A DNA stretch of 64,000 nt from Fibrella arboris (GTDB lineage: Bacteria; Bacteroidota; Bacteroidia; Cytophagales; Spirosomataceae), in the NCBI RefSeq assembly GCF_041321095.1, contig NZ_JBGGWE010000011.1, forward strand, positions 169,861 to 233,860. Reading direction: 5' to 3'. This document shows, one piece after another, positions 59,901 to 64,000 of the stretch; position 1 is the first letter of the stretch, and every line of letters begins with the position of its first letter. The notes under the pieces were generated by a model. The model was not told where the DNA came from, searched no databases, and saw only the letters and a list, made by a program, of their open reading frames with translations. The position numbers were made by a program, and so were the translations under genes.

Positions 59901-62667
59901 AACTTTTTAGCCCGGGGGCACATACCCGTTGCACCGTGTACTCGTAGGTAAGACCGGGCTGTAGATTTGTCAGCGTGTAACCAGCGCCAGTTATCGTTTG
60001 CGCGGCCAGCCAGAGAGCCGTTCCCTGCGGCCGCCACTGTATATCGTAGGTATCCGTAGGGCTAAGGATAGACCATGCGATAGCGAATCGAGTGTTATCT
60101 ACCTGATAAGCAGAAGCAATGACGCCACTATTCGGACAGTTTGTGGTCAGTACAGGTCCATCCGCAAACGGTGAACTGATTCCGGCGGCGCAGATCGACC
60201 GCACGCGCCATTCGTAGGTCCTGCCAGCTGGCAAGTCGTAAAACGTATACTGCTTTGTAATCAGGCCCTGCCCTTGCCCCTGATCAACTTCATTGGCCGG
60301 TACTGTTTTAACGAGCCAGTTGGTAGTGCCAACTTCCCGATATTGGATCTCATAGGAAGCAACACCCGTTGGCCCGCTCCAGCGCACGGTGACAGCCCCG
60401 GCAATCACCGAGGCAATGAAAAAATTAGTGGGCGTTCCCCCGCAGTAGGTCGAAAACGACTGCGGGGCACTAAAGGCCGGCGCCGTACCTGTTGTTGAGC
60501 AGGCTGAACGTACCTGCCACTCATAGATGGTATTCGGAGTAAGGCCCGTCAGCGATAGCGTGCTGGTTGTCAGGTTGGTTAGCGAGATCCAGTTGGCCTG
60601 GCCCACGGGTCTGTAGTTCAGATCATAGGGTGAATACGACTCATTACCAGACCACTGGATTGAGGCAGTGGTGGTGGTAGTGGCATTTGTATAAAAATAA
60701 GTGGGTTGACCACAGGAGATCGTAAACGACTCAATGGTGGTGGGATAGTCTGACCCGATGGAGGGCGTACACATTCGGCGTATCCGCCACTGATAGGCTA
60801 CACCCGGCGTGAGGCCCGTTAACGCATAAGGTGAGGTGGTCAGACTCGACACCGTGGTCCAGGTGGTCGTACTGGCTGGCCGCCATTGCAGTTCATACGT
60901 ATCGGTTGGGCGAGACGAATACGTATTCCAGTTCAGGTTCATCGAGTTTGACGTTAACCTATAGGCGTATGGCGACAGATAAGCCATCTGGCAGGTTAGC
61001 GTAATGATATTCGTGGGTGTGAAATCAGAAAAATCCGTCGCCGAACAAGCGCGGCGCACCCGCCATTCATAGGTCGTGTTGAGCGTTGCCGAACCAAGTG
61101 TATACCCCGTCTGGGTGATTCCCCCCACACTGGTCCAGTTCGTTGTGCCGGCCACCCGCCATTGCAATTCGTATACACCATCTGCCGAACCACTCCACGA
61201 GAAGGCAATTCCGTTATCTGCATTGGTACTACTGGCCGAAGGATACTGAGGCGTAGCACAGCGGGTTGTAAACAGTTGCGTAGCGGTATAATCAGAGGTG
61301 GCCCCCTGCGCACAGGTCGCCCCAACCCGCCATTCATAAACGGTATTATTGGTCAGACCGGTTACGGTATAGGGTGAACTGATCGAGCTGATCGTCGTCC
61401 AGTTAGCGGCATTTGCCAGCCGATATTGCAGGGTCGCCCCTGTCTTCGCTGACCAGCTCAGATCAGCCCGGCTACTACCGATATTCGATGAAGTGAGATT
61501 GGTCGGCTGATCGCACCGGGTAATAAACTGTACAGACTGCGACCAGGCCGACTTTTCCGTTGCCGAACACGCTGAACGTACCTGCCATTCATAGCTCGTG
61601 TTGGGCACCAACCCCGATAACCCAAAATCAGCACTGGCCAGATTGGCTACGTCGATCCAGTTCGCCGCGCCAATGGCCCGCCAGCGCAGGTCTGTGGCGA
61701 AGACACCAACCGGGTTTGTCCAGCGCAGTTCGGCTATGTCCGCGTTTGGAACAGACGTGTATAGTGAATAAGGCGACAGGCATTGCGTCTGGAAGGTAAT
61801 CGGCGAGGTGAAAGCGGAGGTAGCACTTGCCGAACACAGGGTCCGTACTTTCCATTCATACGTTGTGTTGTTGGCCAGTCCGTTCAGCGTCAGCGATGTG
61901 CTGGTCGACGCGTTGAGACTGGTCCAGTCAGCCGCGCCTGCTACCCGCCAATACACTTCATAAGACGCGCCCGACGTGGCGGGGTACCAGTTTAACCTGG
62001 CCGACTGGTAGGTAACGTCAGCGGTGTACGGACTCGACGGCAGGTAGCAAACAGTTCTAAACGAAACGGGGCCCGAAAAAGCAGAGCTATCGCCCGCGGA
62101 GCAAATGCTGCGCACGCGCCATTGATAATCGGTATTATTGGTCAAGCCGGTCAATGAGCCATAGGTGGATGACTGGGCAGGCTTACTTAGCCAGTCTGCC
62201 GCACCGGCCACTCGATACTGCATCTGGTAGGCTGGTGAATCATTGCCATAAAACGACCAGCTAACCTGAGCCGATTCGGCCGAGATCGTACTGTTGTATA
62301 AACTCTGTGGTGTACTACACGCTGTACTGAATGAAAGTGTATTGGTAAAGGCCGACGTGTCGCCTGCTGCACAGATGGTACGTACCCGCCATTCGTAGCT
62401 GGTACGCGGAGCCAGGCCCGGAATCGTGTATGCCGTTGCAGTGCCGACGAAACTGCCAGTCCACCGCACCTGCCCCACAGGCCGATACTGAAGATGATAC
62501 GTTGGTGAGCCACTGTTCTGACTATACCAGCTTATTTGTGCAGATTGGCTGCCAACCGTACCCGTATAAGGGGACTGAGGAACCTGGCAGGTTGTTTGGG
62601 CCAGGGCGAAACGGGACATAACGCCCAGAAAGGCAAGAAGCAGGTAACGAAGAGGTATGGAATACAC
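56950..62667 (-). CDS. Giant secreted protein with about 20 fibronectin type III domains
   Basis: 1905 residues from GTG 62667 (an in-frame stop upstream leaves no ATG choice). Signal peptide MYSIPLRYLLLAFLGV-MSRFALAQ. Then about twenty FN3 domains of 85-100 residues, each with a variant of YELQWR, a Trp, YTLTGLTxNTxYEWRVRxxC, and most with a Cys-Pro linker start, suggesting a disulfide-bonded rod. The last 65 residues (YTVKTGAWNDATVWSC...) resemble the start of a G8-like domain seen in other Bacteroidota surface proteins. No standard T9SS sorting domain was found. Probably an adhesin or scaffold. It ends 35 nt before the murQ 5' region. Confidence 0.9.
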   Translation of the reverse strand: MYSIPLRYLLLAFLGVMSRFALAQTTCQVPQSPYTGTVGSQSAQISWYSQNSGSPTYHLQYRPVGQVRWTGSFVGTATAYTIPGLAPRTSYEWRVRTICAAGDTSAFTNTLSFSTACSTPQSLYNSTISAESAQVSWSFYGNDSPAYQMQYRVAGAADWLSKPAQSSTYGSLTGLTNNTDYQWRVRSICSAGDSSAFSGPVSFRTVCYLPSSPYTADVTYQSARLNWYPATSGASYEVYWRVAGAADWTSLNASTSTSLTLNGLANNTTYEWKVRTLCSASATSAFTSPITFQTQCLSPYSLYTSVPNADIAELRWTNPVGVFATDLRWRAIGAANWIDVANLASADFGLSGLVPNTSYEWQVRSACSATEKSAWSQSVQFITRCDQPTNLTSSNIGSSRADLSWSAKTGATLQYRLANAANWTTISSISSPYTVTGLTNNTVYEWRVGATCAQGATSDYTATQLFTTRCATPQYPSASSTNADNGIAFSWSGSADGVYELQWRVAGTTNWTSVGGITQTGYTLGSATLNTTYEWRVRRACSATDFSDFTPTNIITLTCQMAYLSPYAYRLTSNSMNLNWNTYSSRPTDTYELQWRPASTTTWTTVSSLTTSPYALTGLTPGVAYQWRIRRMCTPSIGSDYPTTIESFTISCGQPTYFYTNATTTTTASIQWSGNESYSPYDLNYRPVGQANWISLTNLTTSTLSLTGLTPNTIYEWQVRSACSTTGTAPAFSAPQSFSTYCGGTPTNFFIASVIAGAVTVRWSGPTGVASYEIQYREVGTTNWLVKTVPANEVDQGQGQGLITKQYTFYDLPAGRTYEWRVRSICAAGISSPFADGPVLTTNCPNSGVIASAYQVDNTRFAIAWSILSPTDTYDIQWRPQGTALWLAAQTITGAGYTLTNLQPGLTYEYTVQRVCAPGLKSSVLGNSVSMRYLAPTDISVSLQSGNTVNVIWKYPAASSDELPGTAFTIQYRVTGTTSWTTVNVPANTAIGQYPTRSVPVSGLAVGVSYEFQVRAGAVGQPGSDYTYSAYYTLSCSPPYSVQTAAGTTSASLSWYANSANIPFQLQWRPAGSSSWITVAVPGAASGVAVVYSLTGLTTNTSYEWRVATNCGNGVLSDFTSIQSFLTGCIVSAASGVYASAEATSANITWSYYPATLAKSIVQYRLLNTVTWINVDPQTSTSYSLTGLATNSAYEVRIRTVCEGGNAWAVSNVTQFQTVCRAVSSFYLYDTQERSARISWSVTSSPTVIQWRQPGATTWNEAPATSSPVELTGLTPGTAYEYRFQTTCSPGTSPTYTTTNVFTTSTPATLSISLRADSTGVDFARLVVSDTDQAYRLQWRVVGAGNWMSTGLLTSKTYLLYNLTPGSTYEARLMQTSGNNPPVYSTPIQFVMDCPTLTNGTLLSVSAQTALLTWSLTKSMSVVVQWRVGGSTSWNSTLVSSGSRITSLTGLSPATSYEWRAAPTCGAASGQFLPVSLFRTPALCQAPYDIGTLSSRGGLTSATLYWTAYSTPAQFTVRYRVAGTTTWSVQTGISSSPFTLTGLSGYTTYDWAVADQCGGNTAFSTTSRFTTQCASPYTEYNLTQATATQARLAWSGGGPEYIVRWRRSGASQWTETPTTAKELILSGLTPNTYYEWSVRSACSPESASSYWTTFSTQCGANSLYNLVARPVNTNAVVLTWTTNYGTSDFDRYTVGWRVKGTTAWTTQSGLVAPYTLTGLADNTTYEWQVRADCQTQFNSPLTFQTSCAVPTNQRVDQQTNSTARLVWSDALAGTAYELQWREAGTDAWNTVSGINGRAYTLTGLTNGSSYEWQVRGDCAGGASYLTTITFKLISERQTSIYTVKTGAWNDATVWSCNCIPASTDAVLLRHTVTVPTSYAGYTKRIFYEGTGQLKMSTTSVVKPTQ

Positions 62668-62855
62668 GTGCCAGGTAGGTGGTATAAGGCGTTGAGAGTA
62701 ACCTCGTTAGAAGATCATATCTTCTGGCGAACGGCAGAGACTGAACAAAACATGTGCCGAAATATACTCGACTGGTGAATTATATATACATACTCAGCAT
62801 ACAATTTTTTAGCCTGAAAATGCCACCGATTCGCTTCCCTACGCGTTAATCAGGC

Positions 62856-63497
62856 ATGGCGCAACGTACCCAACTCAACCCTGATCTTCCGGCGACTTAT
62901 TTCCGGAAGTACGACGAAACATCCGACGACGAGTTTTACCGATCGGCCCGGCTGGTGGTACACATCGATGACCCGGCTATTGCGGCGACCACAGCCCTTT
63001 TCCGCGACCTGTTGCCGCCCGGCGGGGCTATTCTCGACCTGATGAGTAGCTGGCGCAGCCACCTGCCTACCGACGTAGCGTATAGCCGCGTGGCGGGACA
63101 GGGCATGAACGCGACGGAACTGAAGCAGAATCCGCAACTGACAGACTACATCGTGCAGAACCTGAATCAGAACCCCATGCTGCCTTACAAAGACGGCGAA
63201 TTTGACGGATGCGTGGTGACGGTATCGGTGCAATACCTGACGCAGCCGGTGGCTGTTTTTCGGGAGGTGGCGCGGGTGGTAAAGCCCGGTTCGCCCTTCA
63301 TCACCGTGTTCTCGAACCGGATGTTTCCGACCAAAGCCGTAGCCGTCTGGCAAGCCCTCGACGATGCCGGCCACACGCAACTGGTTGAGACGTACTACGA
63401 ACAAGCGGGCCTGTTCACCCATATTCGCACCGAAGATCGTAGCCCGAACCCCCGCCGAAGCGACCCGCTGTTTGCTACGATTGGCTACAGGACGTAG
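62856..63497 (+). CDS. Class I SAM-dependent methyltransferase-like protein
   Basis: 213 residues from ATG 62856. A Rossmann-like core begins at ILDLMSSWRSHLP, in the position of motif I, but it reads LDLMSSW instead of DxGxG. DGCVVTVSVQYLTQPVAVFREVARVVKPG matches motifs of the UbiE/Methyltransf_11 type, and SPFITVFSNRMFPTKAV follows. So it is a divergent member whose SAM contacts differ from consensus. The substrate is unknown. The palindromic array begins about 95 nt after its stop. Confidence 0.8.
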   Translation: MAQRTQLNPDLPATYFRKYDETSDDEFYRSARLVVHIDDPAIAATTALFRDLLPPGGAILDLMSSWRSHLPTDVAYSRVAGQGMNATELKQNPQLTDYIVQNLNQNPMLPYKDGEFDGCVVTVSVQYLTQPVAVFREVARVVKPGSPFITVFSNRMFPTKAVAVWQALDDAGHTQLVETYYEQAGLFTHIRTEDRSPNPRRSDPLFATIGYRT

Positions 63498-63592
63498 TCT
63501 TTTGCTACGCGTCATTAAGTGATCATTATACCTTCGGCGTCATTGGTTTCCATTGGGCCACACTGCCCTTAAGAAGCTGCCTAAATAAATCT

Positions 63593-63959
63593 CGTCGCGT
63601 AGCGACTTAATGTTTGTAGCCATACATGTACGTTCGCTCATCATCCGTCGCATAGCGACGAAATGTCTGTAGCCATACATGTACGTTCGCCCATCATCCG
63701 TCGCGTAGCGACGAAATGTCTGTAGCGGATTGCCACAGTCTTATCCGTCGCATAGCGACCTAATGTTTGTAGCGGATTGCCATAGTCTTATCCGTCGCAT
63801 AGCGACCTAAAGTTTGTAACCATACATGTACGCTCGCTCATCATCCGTCGCGTAGCGACCTAATGTTTGTAGCGGATTGCCACAGTCTTATCCGTCGCGT
63901 AGCGACCTAAAGTTTGTAGCCATACATGTACGTTCGCCCATCATCCGTCGCATAGCGAC
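63593..63959 (+). repeat. Array of eight GTCGC-RTA-GCGAC palindromic repeats
   Basis: Cores CGTCGCRTAGCGAC start at 63593, 63646, 63699, 63746, 63793, 63846, 63893 and 63946, with intervals 53, 53, 47, 47, 53, 47, 53. Each core is followed by nnAAnGTYTGTAGC and then one of two linkers: type A (CATACATGTACGTTCGCYCA, then TCATC) or type B (GGATTGCCACAGTCTTATC). Linkers are shared between units, so this is not a CRISPR. The core has 5-bp arms around RTA. It lies between genes and continues past the window. Confidence 0.9.
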
Positions 63960-64000
63960 CTAACGGATTAGCCTTCTGTTAGGTCGCTATGCGACGGATG
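63942..64000. repeat. Inversion point of the array: 23-bp perfect inverted repeat
   Basis: 63942-63964 and 63978-64000 are exact reverse complements around a 13-nt loop. The second arm contains the core in reverse orientation, so the array turns round here and probably continues on the other strand beyond the edge. Confidence 0.85.

Noticed and set aside
63593..64000. CRISPR array
   Set aside because: The units have only two linker sequences that recur, unequal lengths and an inverted end, and no cas gene is nearby.

Overview
The window looks like chromosome of a Cytophagales bacterium close to Spirosoma, Fibrella or Rudanella (Bacteroidota). The evidence is moderately high GC, a type IX secretion (T9SS) sorting domain, -7 boxes of the Bacteroidota form TAnnTTTG, few Shine-Dalgarno-like sites, and family content (DUF2490, DUF983, UPF0303, M13 lipoprotein peptidase, PAS kinases with a SHDLQEPLRKI H-box). 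The genus is inference. No phage, insertion sequence or integrase is visible. Gene order is mixed-strand and operons are short.

Layout. 0-0.7 kb: partial ABC-F ATPase. 0.8 kb: tRNA-Thr(CGU) with its own promoter and terminator. 1.5-6.8 kb: light sensing, with a PAS histidine kinase meeting tail-to-tail a three-gene operon of bacteriophytochrome, single-domain response regulator and heme oxygenase (which makes the biliverdin chromophore). 6.9-9.8 kb: MFS transporter divergent from periplasmic-type trehalase. 9.8-11.7 kb: bioF-bioD. 11.9-13.3 kb: small secreted protein, exported rhodanese, DUF2490 protein. 13.5-18.3 kb: NagZ/beta-lactamase fusion, endonuclease III, ndk, small membrane protein. 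18.3-24 kb: gamma-glutamyltransferase, ABC permease, intradiol dioxygenase-like lipoprotein, HemJ, a decayed LolD-type ATPase and a group III truncated globin. 24-27.2 kb: aldo/keto reductase with AraC regulator, and a Fic protein whose upstream region holds a perfect 31-bp inverted repeat. 27.4-31.1 kb: GH39, Spx/ArsC-like protein, second group III globin, small protein, and a CcoI/FixI P-type ATPase remnant with an internal deletion. 31.3-37.7 kb: M13 peptidase, Crp/Fnr regulator, membrane protein, MBL hydrolase, PAS kinase. 37.8-41.1 kb: two UPF0303 heme-degrading-domain paralogues around pirin and an outer-membrane protein. 41.3-45.8 kb: GH16, DUF1080 and a PQQ-dehydrogenase/PKD/cytochrome c/CBM6 fusion in one operon. 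46.2-48.2 kb: AraC regulator, DUF983, DoxX-like. 48.4-53.1 kb: T9SS adhesin with two CBM3-like modules. 53.7-56.9 kb: zinc-ribbon glycosyltransferase-like protein, quinone oxidoreductase, MurQ. 57-62.7 kb: 1905-residue protein with about 20 FN3 domains. 62.9-63.5 kb: methyltransferase. 63.6-64.0 kb: an array of palindromic repeats that inverts at the window edge.

Functional threads. Heme and oxygen/NO biology recurs: heme oxygenase, HemJ, two group III globins, two UPF0303 proteins and a CcoI/FixI relic. Polysaccharide use recurs too: trehalase, GH39, GH16, DUF1080 with the PQQ fusion, and CBM3/T9SS. Peptidoglycan recycling is represented by the NagZ fusion and MurQ.

The most unusual signals are not genes. 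They are (i) about 60 copies of GGTACGT/ACGTACC spread over the window, (ii) the terminal array of GTCGC-RTA-GCGAC palindromes with two alternating linkers, (iii) the Fic upstream palindrome, and (iv) several very long perfect hairpins between genes.
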